Positions 19,182-27,867 of a stretch of DNA of 64,000 nt are shown here, in pieces. The stretch lies in contig CAAGED010000056.1 of NCBI GenBank assembly GCA_900768505.1, positions 46,296 through 110,295 on the forward strand. Reading direction: 5' to 3'. This DNA comes from Lentisphaeria bacterium. GTDB lineage: Bacteria; Verrucomicrobiota; Lentisphaeria; Victivallales; Victivallaceae. Positions within the stretch are counted from its first letter, which is position 1; every line of letters starts with the position of its first letter. The notes below the pieces were generated by a model, which saw only the letters and a list, made by a program, of their open reading frames with translations, had not been told where the DNA came from and did no database searches. Position numbers and translations under genes: made by a program.

Positions 19182-19652
19182 ATGAACGAGGAAAGAATTG
19201 TCACCAGTGCCGCAAGTGGCGATCGGGTGCATGTAACGCCGGAACAACTCATGGAGCCAATCAGCAAGTTGACTTTCTCACGGCCTTTGCTGATTTCAGT
19301 GTTGGCGCATATTGCCGTTATTGGCGTATGTTCAGTCGGGTATCTGATGAATTGCTACAACTATCAAACGTTTAATATCAAGGCGGCTCAAGCCGAAGAG
19401 CGACAGCTTAAGCGGGCTGAGGAGGAAAAGGCTGCCAGGGAGCGGAGCATGGCGGAAGCGGCGGAGGAGGCCAGGAAAAATCAAGATGCTGCAGCGGTGA
19501 TACAAGCCTCGGAGGCGGAAAAACAGGCGGCCAAGGCCAAGGCTGATGCCGAGCGGCGGGAGAAGTCGCCAACCATGCAGAAGATTAATGAAGTGAGCAA
19601 CGAACGGCCGGATGCGGCGGCGTTGGATATTGATTCATTGTTGAAAAATTAA
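19182..19652 (+). CDS. TolA/TonB-like coiled-coil inner-membrane protein
   Basis: A 156-aa protein. ATG 19182 is chosen because GGAG lies eight bases upstream; a GTG nine bases earlier falls on that site. The layout is a short cytoplasmic N-terminus, one membrane helix (about residues 30-50, LLISVLAHIAVIGVCSVGYL) and a long Ala/Glu/Lys-rich coiled coil at about 60-130 (RAEEEKAARERSMAEAAEEA), as in TolA domain II. The SVLAHIAVI start of the helix, with its His, recalls the S-x3-H motif by which TonB and TolA contact ExbB/TolQ. A globular C-terminal TonB/TolA domain is missing; only about 25 residues follow the coil. It is likely the force-transmitting linker of the motor, with an unusual short end. 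Confidence 0.75.
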   Translation: MNEERIVTSAASGDRVHVTPEQLMEPISKLTFSRPLLISVLAHIAVIGVCSVGYLMNCYNYQTFNIKAAQAEERQLKRAEEEKAARERSMAEAAEEARKNQDAAAVIQASEAEKQAAKAKADAERREKSPTMQKINEVSNERPDAAALDIDSLLKN

Positions 19653-19851
19653 TACCGGATGGTCGGGGAGTTTTTTTCTCCTGGGAGATGAAATTATTTT
19701 TTCAATTTTGATGATTGGGAGGCTATGGCGTGGTTTTTGGCTGCTTATGGCTTTTTAGGTAAAATTTTTTTGTTACCGTGGCGATACGCTGCACGGATTG
19801 GGGTGATTTTCGTTCCGTGGGGCGTCAGAACAGACTATTCAGGAATATTTT
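19653..19851 (+). other. Intergenic gap within the motor cluster
   Basis: About 200 bp separate the TolA-like and DUF4159 genes. There is a GGTCGGGGAGTTTTTTTCTCCTGGG run near 19659-19685 with weak self-complementarity (GGGAG/CTCC) but no clear terminator. No small gene with a ribosome site was identified. Confidence 0.3.
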
Positions 19852-21495
19852 ATGCCGGAAAAGGTGAATAATTTTAAAAAACACGAATCGTTTCTGCTGC
19901 GTGCTTTGGTGCAGTTGCATATATTAATTCAGCGGGGGATTGAATTGGTTTTCCGTTGGATTGCGATGTTTTGCGGCCGGGTTTCCTGGTCCGGACGTTT
20001 TGGCTTGCTCCTGACGGTAATGGCCGGGATATGGTGGAATTACGGCTGGTTCGGCGACAAAATATTTTTTGTTTTGGCAGAGATTTCTCCGGAACAGCAG
20101 GCGGCTTTGGCGGCAAACAATTATCTGACACAACTGGAGCTTTTTAAAATTATTGCCTGGGGGAGCGGTGGCTTGATGCTTCTGGGGTGCGGCGTGGTTT
20201 ATTGGCGCAGCCGTTGGAGTTATCTTTACCTGAAGGTTGCCGGTGCGCTTTTCGGGAGTTGTTCTCTGGCATGGATTTTTCTGCAATTCAATTTGACCGG
20301 AGCGCTGATCTCTCTCAACCGGGAGGATTACGACAAACATTTACGCAATGAATATTTGTTTGTGGCGTTGTGGATATTGGTTGGATTGTTGTTTATATTT
20401 GCGTTGTTTGCCTATCTGGCGGCATTGCGTCCGGCTCGGAATTATTTTGACCCGGCTTTGACGGATGACAAACTGATTAAGGCGGTGGATGCCATTAAAT
20501 CAGGCAATGGCGATGTGGCCATGCGTAATTCCAGTTTATGGTCGGTATGGTATCATTTTGCCATTTTGCTGGTGATTCCGCTTATCGGACGCGGTTGTTT
20601 TTATGACGCGTACGATATTCCCAAGGGCGACGGCGGCAGTGTGGTAACTCAGTATGTGCAGATGGTGGAGAAGCCAAAAAAGAAGCGGAAAAAAGAGTAT
20701 GTGTTCAATCCGAACAGTGCTATTATTTTTAAAGTACCGGATTTGAATGACGATTCCCGTAGCGAAGAGCTGGATAAAATTACCCAGAATGAATATACGG
20801 CCCAGGCGATTCCCGGCTTCGGCCCTCAAACCGGCAAGGCGGGACGACCCGGCTGGCCGAATGGCATGGAGGATGCTAAAATCCGTTTCATCCGTTTGCA
20901 GTACAGCGGCGGCGATTGGGATCAGGATATGGGGCGGGATGCCGATTACAATATGTTGCTGAAACTCCGGGAATATGCTGGGTTTAACATCGCTGACGCC
21001 ACGGAATCAATAAAAATTGCGGATTTAAAGCGTTGGAAGAGTAAGAAGGCGCCCCCCTTTGTCTATCTGACCGGCAGCGGTTCGATTTCGCTCAATCGTC
21101 AGGAGGCAAAAGTGTTGCGCAGTTATCTGGTGGATGAGGGGGGAATGATTTTTGCGGATAATGGCGGAGGAAGTTTTGATTCCGGCTTAAACAGCATGTT
21201 GAAAAAAGTGTTGCCGGAGCTGGAGTGGGTGGATATTGCCAACGATGATATAATTTTCCAGCACCCATTTTATTTTCCGAACGGAGCCCCGCCGTTGTGG
21301 CATCACTCGGGAATGCGGGCGAAAGGCATGAAGTTTAACGGTCGCTGGGTGGTATTCTATCATCAGGGGGATATTAACGATGCCTGGCGTACCGGCGGCT
21401 CCGGAGTGACGCCGGAAATTCAGGAGCGGGCGTATAAAATGGGGGCAAATGTAATTGCCTACGCCTTTACTCAATATTTGTCGCGGCATTTTTAA
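19852..21495 (+). CDS. Membrane-anchored DUF4159 protein
   Basis: A 547-aa protein. The N-terminal part has several hydrophobic segments (about residues 45-65, 95-115, 125-145, 165-190 and 225-245). A Lys-rich loop KPKKKRKKEYVF near 275 follows. The C-terminal 210 residues match DUF4159: FIRLQYSGGDWDQDMGRDAD, PPFVYLTGSGSISLNRQE, LVDEGGMIFADNGGG and FYHQGDINDAW. DUF4159 resembles a class I glutamine-amidotransferase-like fold and is often found fused to membrane segments near MoxR/BatA-type or TPR genes in PVC bacteria. Its activity is unknown. It closes the motor cluster. AGGAA lies upstream of the ATG. Confidence 0.82.
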   Translation: MPEKVNNFKKHESFLLRALVQLHILIQRGIELVFRWIAMFCGRVSWSGRFGLLLTVMAGIWWNYGWFGDKIFFVLAEISPEQQAALAANNYLTQLELFKIIAWGSGGLMLLGCGVVYWRSRWSYLYLKVAGALFGSCSLAWIFLQFNLTGALISLNREDYDKHLRNEYLFVALWILVGLLFIFALFAYLAALRPARNYFDPALTDDKLIKAVDAIKSGNGDVAMRNSSLWSVWYHFAILLVIPLIGRGCFYDAYDIPKGDGGSVVTQYVQMVEKPKKKRKKEYVFNPNSAIIFKVPDLNDDSRSEELDKITQNEYTAQAIPGFGPQTGKAGRPGWPNGMEDAKIRFIRLQYSGGDWDQDMGRDADYNMLLKLREYAGFNIADATESIKIADLKRWKSKKAPPFVYLTGSGSISLNRQEAKVLRSYLVDEGGMIFADNGGGSFDSGLNSMLKKVLPELEWVDIANDDIIFQHPFYFPNGAPPLWHHSGMRAKGMKFNGRWVVFYHQGDINDAWRTGGSGVTPEIQERAYKMGANVIAYAFTQYLSRHF

Positions 21496-21559
21496 GCAGA
21501 ATGCCGGCTGGGAACTGACGAAAAATTTGCCAATGCAGTTTTTTTAAAAAATACCTGAC

Positions 21560-21587
21560 TTGACGGCAGAGATTTTAAAGATATAAG
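21560..21587 (+). promoter_or_regulatory. Possible sigma-70-type promoter
   Basis: TTGACG at 21560-21565 and TATAAG at 21582-21587 are separated by 16 bp, about 30 bp before the start of the secreted glycosidase-like gene. This would make that gene and its follower a unit separate from the motor cluster. It rests on consensus only. Confidence 0.35.
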
Positions 21588-21626
21588 AAAAAATATTGAC
21601 ATAAATTTCTAAACGGGATGGCGGCT

Positions 21627-24600
21627 ATGAAAAAATGGCGGTTCTTTTTTGGGGTGTTGGCATTGTCCGGCACAAGTATGATGGCGTTGGGCGATGATTT
21701 GCCGGATATTCCGCTGCTGGGGGAGGAGCCGGAGGTCAAGATTGACGACGTGATCCAGCGCACTCGCAAACCGGTGGATATGACCGTGGAAACCAGTGGC
21801 GAAAACAATGCCATTGGAGTAAATTTCCGACTCTACAACCCCTCGACATTAAAGTTCACTATTATCGGCAGTGACGGCAGGAAAAAGGTATTTTCCGCCA
21901 GGTCGCAGGCGTCCAGCTACTCCAAGGATAAGGACGAGAAAGAGTTTTTCAAGAAGCGCGACCCGAATAAACTTGAGGCGCCACCGACTAAATTTGATAA
22001 CCATGTAATGAATTTGCAGGGACTGAATATCAGTTACTTCATTAGGCCGAATTTTACCCGCTATTGGAGTAAATATCTGGATAAAAACGCCCATATCTGG
22101 GATCGGGAAATGCCGGATGCGCTGCAAAAAACAGTTCGTTTGGAGTTGTTGCCGGATGACAAAGGTTATGAAATATGGCTGGATGGCCGTTATGCTGGAC
22201 GACAGGATGGAGCGCCGGGAGTTAAATCATTGAATATTTCCGGCGGTTCCGGCCCGGAGATAACCGATTTCGCACCGTTTCATTATGAGAAAAGCGACCG
22301 TTTTCTGACCATGCAGCCCAAGTATTCTGCCCGGCCGGGCGCAATGAAGGAGGCGGTTATTTCTCTTGATAAGGGATTGCAGAATATCGGGAATATTCCA
22401 ATTGTGGTGGCCGGAGCCGGTGAAGTTATCGATGTGGGATATGCCAAGAGAATGCGCGGTATTGAATTATTGGAAGTGAATCAAAGTCTTTCCCGAAGTG
22501 CATTCGACGGCATGCCGGAATCATTGCATTATTCGATTCCGCAAGATCAGTATAACAAGGTTTATGTTCTCTGCGCTGCAACTGCGTATGCAGGAGAGAA
22601 CGATAAACTTAATGGCGTGATGAACGTCCGGATGACCCGCTGGGCCGGTGACGGACGATCGGATAATATTGCCAATACGCCGATTACACTGCCGCGCAAG
22701 GCGGATGATCCAGTGGATGCCAGACTTAAAAAAGTTGGCAGTGTGAAGTATAAGTTGGATGGCAAAGAGATCGAAGTACCGTTGTTTTTGGCCGAATTGG
22801 ACATCCGGAACGGGCAGATTCTTGAGTTGGTGAACGAGGCCGGGCAGGATAAATTTGCGCCGTTGAAAATCGGTCCTTATTTGGATTTTGAATTTTGGGG
22901 GCGCATGGGCGGCGTTAATAACTGGGCGGATATGCGTTATCAGAATGACGGGTCGGTAAGTGCGGTGCAGGTGTTTGGTTTCACACTGGAGAAGTCGCCG
23001 ATTCGAATGGATTTGGCGCCGTCGCAGCCTGGAAATATTTTTCATAACGACGAAGAGCCCAAGACCACCGTGGTGCTGACGGCGGCGCGGGTCGGCAAGG
23101 GAAATTTGAATTATCGAATTTACGACTGGCAGAATAAAGAGCTTAAAAAAGTGGATATCCCGGTGGAGTTCACCAAAATTGGCGAAGTCAAAAAAATTGA
23201 TATTCCGCTGAATATGCCAGTGGGGTGGTATGGGTTGGACTTCCGGCTCACAGATGATAAAAATAATGAGTTAATGTTTCACGATGCCGCATTTTCGATT
23301 CTGGGCAAGGATACCCGGGAGGCTGGTTATGAATCGCCTTACGGCGGCTGGTCCCACGGCGGTGCACATCATACGATTTCCGATCCGAAAGTGCTTGGCC
23401 CGCTCTTTTTCAAAGCCGGCTTGCGTCGCTTGGGGGGAACCGCCTTTACCGAGGCACAGCTGCAGGAATGGAAAATTACCACCAATCAAATTCCATGGGG
23501 TGGCAGTAACATTGATTTGACTGACGAGGTGCAGTCCAAACGCAATATCCGGATGTATATTGAAGAGACCTTGGAGAAATTCCCTCATACCAATGCCATT
23601 TTGGTCTTTCATGAGAGCGGCCCGAGTAATATGGCGCAGGAGGTGGTTGGCAAACCTTCGCCGGAAAAAACCGAGGCAAATTTGGCGGCTGCCGAAAGTT
23701 TTGTGAAGCGGGCAACCATTATTGGCGAGGTGGTTAAACAGTATTTCCCGCAAATCAAAACCGTGGTGGGAAACTCAGCCGGCTCCTCCGAATTGATCGC
23801 AATTTTGTTGCGCAACGGTTTAAATCCGGAGTATATCGATTATATGGGTATTGAAACACCGGCGCAGACTGGTTTACCCGAAAAATTGTGGACCGGCGGA
23901 CCTCAGAGTGCCTGGATTTGTCAGGAAACCAGCAAGGCGATTATCGGCAAAAAATTACCGGTCTCCGCCTGCTACGAATACACCTGTCGCTGCGAACGTG
24001 TGCTGGGTCGTCTGGGTGGCGCTCAATATCAGGCACGGGATTTTTTGCTATCACTGGCCTACGAAATGCCGCATATTGGCGCTGGCGGAATTGAGCCGGC
24101 AGGCAATGCATATTGGCAGACGTTGTGGGGCGACGGCAGTTATTGCCGGCGTAATCCGTTACTCTACCCCAAGATGGGGTACCAGGCGATTGCCACGTTG
24201 ACCAAGGTTCTGGACAAGGTGAAATTGCTGCGAAAATTGGACAGCGGAGTGTTGAGCAATTATATATTGGAATTTCGCCGCAACCGCAAGCAGGAGGATT
24301 TCGCTTACGCGCTGTGGACTCCCCGGGCGGAGTGTGAGATTGAGATTTCCTTCCCCCAGGGAACTAAGGTTGAAAGTGTCGGATTCTTCGGCGAAAGCAA
24401 AAAAATGGAATTAAAAGACGGGAAGCTGAAGTTGGTAATCGGTCCCTCGCCGTGTTACCTGATTGCCGATAAAACTGCTGAATCGGTCAAAACCGTGCGT
24501 CATATTACTGAGGATATTGAAAAGCTCTACGGTGGCAAGTTCACCGTTGCCGAAGCGATGGACGATCCGGGTAAAATCGAATTATTCAATGATTACGGAT

Positions 24601-25145
24601 TACAGAATCCGGATGGTGATATGCCGATGCAGGTGGCGGGTGATTTCAAAATGCGGCAAGTCAAGGATGAGGAAAAGGGCAATGCTGTGGAGCTGGAACT
24701 CCTTGGCAGTCAAAAACTTCCTCAGCCAGTGGGTGAATATGTAACCATGCGTTTCAAGAATCCGGTGACTGTGGCTGGTGAACCCCACACCATGGGGGTA
24801 TGGGTGAAAGGAAATTCCGGATGGGGATTTGTGGTTTTTGAATTCACCGATGCCGAAGGAGAAGTATACCGTACTTACGCCGGGTATCATGATTGGCCGG
24901 GACATTTGTCGATTAATTTTGATGGATGGCATTTTATTGCCTACCCGATTACTTATGAGTCGCCGATCAAAAATTGGTTTACTCCCCAGTCCGGCGGCGG
25001 CAATCGCAGAGTGGATTACCCGATCAAAATTAACGCATTGTATTTGTCGCAAATGCGTTGGGCGTTGGATCCCAGTGAAATGAAACCGGTTTCACCGGTG
25101 GTGCGATTCCGGGATTTGGGAACCATTGAAAGTGTACAAAAGTAG
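21627..25145 (+). CDS. Secreted glycoside hydrolase-like protein, family not recognised
   Basis: A 1172-aa protein from ATG 21627; ATG 21618 is also possible. The later ATG gives a clean signal peptide (MKKWRFFFGVLALSG, cleavage near ALGDD). Residues about 25-560 appear beta-rich. Residues about 575-870 look like a TIM-barrel glycosidase domain: YESPYGGWSHGGAHH, LRRLGGTAFTEAQLQEW, ILVFHESGPSNMAQE, YIDYMGIETPAQTG and ACYEYTCRCERVLG. The Glu residues after ILVFH and YMGI are at plausible catalytic strand ends. The last 200 residues form a jelly-roll-like domain (YVTMRFKNPVTVAGEPHTMG). It probably acts on polysaccharide outside the cell. I could not assign a GH family. Confidence 0.65.
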   Translation: MKKWRFFFGVLALSGTSMMALGDDLPDIPLLGEEPEVKIDDVIQRTRKPVDMTVETSGENNAIGVNFRLYNPSTLKFTIIGSDGRKKVFSARSQASSYSKDKDEKEFFKKRDPNKLEAPPTKFDNHVMNLQGLNISYFIRPNFTRYWSKYLDKNAHIWDREMPDALQKTVRLELLPDDKGYEIWLDGRYAGRQDGAPGVKSLNISGGSGPEITDFAPFHYEKSDRFLTMQPKYSARPGAMKEAVISLDKGLQNIGNIPIVVAGAGEVIDVGYAKRMRGIELLEVNQSLSRSAFDGMPESLHYSIPQDQYNKVYVLCAATAYAGENDKLNGVMNVRMTRWAGDGRSDNIANTPITLPRKADDPVDARLKKVGSVKYKLDGKEIEVPLFLAELDIRNGQILELVNEAGQDKFAPLKIGPYLDFEFWGRMGGVNNWADMRYQNDGSVSAVQVFGFTLEKSPIRMDLAPSQPGNIFHNDEEPKTTVVLTAARVGKGNLNYRIYDWQNKELKKVDIPVEFTKIGEVKKIDIPLNMPVGWYGLDFRLTDDKNNELMFHDAAFSILGKDTREAGYESPYGGWSHGGAHHTISDPKVLGPLFFKAGLRRLGGTAFTEAQLQEWKITTNQIPWGGSNIDLTDEVQSKRNIRMYIEETLEKFPHTNAILVFHESGPSNMAQEVVGKPSPEKTEANLAAAESFVKRATIIGEVVKQYFPQIKTVVGNSAGSSELIAILLRNGLNPEYIDYMGIETPAQTGLPEKLWTGGPQSAWICQETSKAIIGKKLPVSACYEYTCRCERVLGRLGGAQYQARDFLLSLAYEMPHIGAGGIEPAGNAYWQTLWGDGSYCRRNPLLYPKMGYQAIATLTKVLDKVKLLRKLDSGVLSNYILEFRRNRKQEDFAYALWTPRAECEIEISFPQGTKVESVGFFGESKKMELKDGKLKLVIGPSPCYLIADKTAESVKTVRHITEDIEKLYGGKFTVAEAMDDPGKIELFNDYGLQNPDGDMPMQVAGDFKMRQVKDEEKGNAVELELLGSQKLPQPVGEYVTMRFKNPVTVAGEPHTMGVWVKGNSGWGFVVFEFTDAEGEVYRTYAGYHDWPGHLSINFDGWHFIAYPITYESPIKNWFTPQSGGGNRRVDYPIKINALYLSQMRWALDPSEMKPVSPVVRFRDLGTIESVQK

Positions 25146-25160
25146 CGTGGAGAAAAAATA

Positions 25161-25832
25161 ATGTTAAAAAAAATTTTTATTGCGGCCGCGTTGTTATTAA
25201 GTGTGATTGGCGTATTTGCAGCGGTGGAACGCCCGTTTTGGCGGATGAATTTGAATAATGTCAATGTGGGGGCTAAATACAGTTATTTAGGGCCGAATTG
25301 TACCGTGCTGGAGGAGAATGGACAACGTTTTCTCAAGGTAAAGGGAGGCGGTTTTATGACAGCGTTCGGCACCTTGGGGGCATGGAATTTTTCCGATGGA
25401 GAAATTCGTTTTGAGGCCAGATTTTACGATAAAATCTTCCCGGTTAATCTGACCATAAAAAATCGTGGACGTCGTGATAAGGTGAAGTATGATAATTATG
25501 TCATCAGTATCATGAAAAAACAAATCACAATCAGTCCGGCGAATAAGCTGGAAGACAAAAGTGTTGACTCAAAAGCACAAAAGATAAAATTAACCCCGGA
25601 GCTGGAGCCTGGAAAGTGGTATAATTTTGTTGTGCGTTATCAGGGCGATAAAATCTCCATCAGTTTAGATAATGATGGGAAACTTAGGGAAATTTATAAA
25701 GGCGATATTTTGCCGGGCGGCGGTTCAATTGGATTTGATTGCAAACGCAACGAGGTGGATTTCCGGAAAGTTGAGGTTGTCGAATTGGATCGCAATCCAT
25801 TGCCTTACGGAGAGCCTAAATCTTCCAATTAA
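25161..25832 (+). CDS. Secreted LamG/DUF1080-like lectin-fold protein
   Basis: A 223-aa protein with a signal peptide (MLKKIFIAAALLLSVIGVFA). The mature part has the strand pattern of the concanavalin-like fold found in LamG and DUF1080 (3-keto-disaccharide hydrolase-like) proteins: FLKVKGGGFMTAFG, GEIRFEARFYDK, PGKWYNFVVRYQGDKISISL and GGSIGFDCKRNEVDFRKVEV. It starts 15 bp after the glycosidase-like gene, with TGGAG upstream, so the two are probably co-expressed. It may bind or process the same glycan. A catalytic role cannot be shown from the sequence. Confidence 0.72.
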   Translation: MLKKIFIAAALLLSVIGVFAAVERPFWRMNLNNVNVGAKYSYLGPNCTVLEENGQRFLKVKGGGFMTAFGTLGAWNFSDGEIRFEARFYDKIFPVNLTIKNRGRRDKVKYDNYVISIMKKQITISPANKLEDKSVDSKAQKIKLTPELEPGKWYNFVVRYQGDKISISLDNDGKLREIYKGDILPGGGSIGFDCKRNEVDFRKVEVVELDRNPLPYGEPKSSN

Positions 25833-25896
25833 AGCAATAAACTCGCCTGAGAAGAGAATGAGTAACGGCAGTTGTGAAATGTTGGTTTTCGTAACC

Positions 25897-26688
25897 TTAT
25901 GTGCTGGTACTCGGGGTGTATTCACGACGATTTAGGAATGCTGAAACAAATGGGTCCGGGCTGCTTTGCTGTAATTTTTTTGCACTGCCGACTGCCGCAA
26001 TTCCCTTTATCTCTTTATTCAGCACAATTACTGAATCCGTGATTTTCATTACACTCTCCAACTCATGCGTCACCAGCACCACGGTAGCTTTAAACTGCTC
26101 ACGGACATGCAAAATTAAATCATCCAATTCGCAGGAGGTGATGGGATCCAGTCCGGCGGACGGTTCGTCAAAAAAAAGAATTTCCGGCTGCATAATCAAT
26201 GCCCGGGCTAACCCGCCGCGTTTATTCATGCCGCCGGAGAGTTCGCCGGGGTAATACGCGGCAAAATCCGCCATCTCCACCCACTCCAATGCCTGCATTA
26301 CCTTTTCGCGGATTTCAGCGGCTGATAATTCGGTATGAGTCTGCAGCGGCAGAGCTACATTTTCAAACAAGTTCAAGGAACTTAGCAAGGCACCGTTTTG
26401 GTAGGTAACTCCGAATTTTTGAATTATTTCTTCATATTTTTTATCCGAAACATTGACAATTGACTGACCGAATATTTTTATTTCCCCATGCATGGGTTGA
26501 TAAAGTCCAACCAAATGTTTTAGCAATGTACTTTTGCCGCATCCTGAATTACCCAATATTCCGACAATTTCGCCTTGCGGTATATCAAATGAAAGATTTT
26601 CCAGCACTACATTGTCATGATAACCGATTTTCAGATTTTCCACCTGAATCGCCACGTTGTGTTTTGAAACGTCAAAAAATTCGCTCAT
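25897..26688 (-). CDS. MlaF-type ABC transporter ATPase
   Basis: A 263-aa cytoplasmic ATPase. Walker A is GNSGCGKST at residues 46-54, the signature is LSGGMNKRGGLARAL near 145 and Walker B is ILFFDEPSAGLDP near 168. The SGGM-KR signature with FDEPSAGLDP is typical of MlaF/Ttg2A, the ATPase of the Mce-type phospholipid transporter that maintains outer-membrane asymmetry. It lies directly after the MlaE-type permease gene with a gap of six bases. The MlaD (MCE) protein that normally completes the complex is not adjacent. It converges with the lectin-fold gene. Confidence 0.87.
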   Translation of the reverse strand: MSEFFDVSKHNVAIQVENLKIGYHDNVVLENLSFDIPQGEIVGILGNSGCGKSTLLKHLVGLYQPMHGEIKIFGQSIVNVSDKKYEEIIQKFGVTYQNGALLSSLNLFENVALPLQTHTELSAAEIREKVMQALEWVEMADFAAYYPGELSGGMNKRGGLARALIMQPEILFFDEPSAGLDPITSCELDDLILHVREQFKATVVLVTHELESVMKITDSVIVLNKEIKGIAAVGSAKKLQQSSPDPFVSAFLNRREYTPSTST

Positions 26689-26694
26689 AATCGC

Positions 26695-27513
26695 CTATAC
26701 CCCGAAAAACCAGTATATCAATGTTATAAAACCATCCGCCAGCACCAGAACAAATATTCCGTCCACCACGGCCTTGGTGGTGGCGCGGCCAACTCCAAGC
26801 GCGGTGGTTTCGGCCAGAAAACCTTTTGCGCAGCCAATCAGGGTAATAAGTATTGCAAAAGCATAACTTTTCAGAACGCCAAAGAGAAAAATTCCCGGTT
26901 CAATCACCTCATTGGTACGCGTGATGTAGGTCTCCACCGGAATGTCAAGCATGAATACCCCCACAATCAATCCGCCCAGCAAACCGAAAGCATCCCCTAA
27001 AATCGTCAGCAGCGGCAACATGGCCAACATGGCGATAAACTTGGGAATTACCAAAAAACTATAAGGATTAATGGCCATTGTTGAGAGTGCGCTGATTTCG
27101 TCATTGCATTTCATGGTGGCGATTTCAGCGGCGAAAGCCGAACCGGCCCGGCCGGTGGAGATTATTGCCACCATCAACGGACCAAGTGTTTTTAAGGTTG
27201 AAAATGCCACCAGATCGGCAACCATCAGGTCGGTGCCGAATTTTTGCATCTGAATTGAAGCCTGAAATCCGATAATCAACCCCATGGCCAATGTAATGGA
27301 ACCCACCACCGGCAATGATTGACAGCCGCAGAGGTTCATGTAGTAGATTGTCTCTCGCCAATGCACCCGGCGCGGATGCGCCACAACTTGACAAACCGCA
27401 TGAAAAACGGCACCGATAAAGGCCATGTTAGCCTGAAAGTTCGAGGCTTGATCCAAGGTATAATTGCCGGCAAAGAGAATAAAGTTTTTTAAAAAATTTT
27501 GAGATCTGCTCAT
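26695..27513 (-). CDS. MlaE-type ABC transporter permease
   Basis: A 272-aa membrane protein from ATG 27513. The frame extends 30 codons further upstream, but that part has no ribosome site and does not look like the family. Features typical of MlaE/YrbE permeases are WRETIYYMNLCGCQSLPVV, GLIIGFQASIQMQKFG, STGRAGSAFAAEI near residue 150 and MKCNDEISALSTMAINPY directly after it. About five membrane helices are seen. Together with the adjacent MlaF ATPase it forms the core of a phospholipid transporter. It is the first gene of this two-gene unit; its promoter must lie in the A+T-rich gap that it shares with a divergent ABC ATPase gene. Confidence 0.87.
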   Translation of the reverse strand: MSRSQNFLKNFILFAGNYTLDQASNFQANMAFIGAVFHAVCQVVAHPRRVHWRETIYYMNLCGCQSLPVVGSITLAMGLIIGFQASIQMQKFGTDLMVADLVAFSTLKTLGPLMVAIISTGRAGSAFAAEIATMKCNDEISALSTMAINPYSFLVIPKFIAMLAMLPLLTILGDAFGLLGGLIVGVFMLDIPVETYITRTNEVIEPGIFLFGVLKSYAFAILITLIGCAKGFLAETTALGVGRATTKAVVDGIFVLVLADGFITLIYWFFGV

Positions 27514-27867
27514 TATTTGAAAATTCGCCTGTAAAAGTAATTTTAAAATCCTCAGTTGACATGAAATAATGTACAATTGAAATAAAAAAATACAATGTTT
27601 CATAAAAAAAAGGTTTTTTTATATTTTATTTTTTGAAAAAAAACGTTGTATGGGTTATATTCTACATGATAATAATGTTGAAATGATAAAATTGTCTGAA
27701 TCGGGAAGATTTCCTATTGCTTTGGCATTATGGTTTTTTTATTATTTCGACAATTAACTGAGATGCTAAATTATTATTCGGGGAAAGTGGCAGCCGTTGA
27801 GTTGCGCTACCGATAAATTTTAGATTTACACAAAAATAAATTGTTTCATATCTTTTCAGGAGGTATC
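27514..27867. other. Divergent A+T-rich promoter region
   Basis: About 350 bp between the divergent mlaE-like gene and the sugar-type ABC ATPase gene. It is A+T-rich, with runs of T and A near 27600-27650. No small gene or RNA was recognised. Promoters for both directions are expected here, but no hexamer pair was convincing. Confidence 0.4.
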
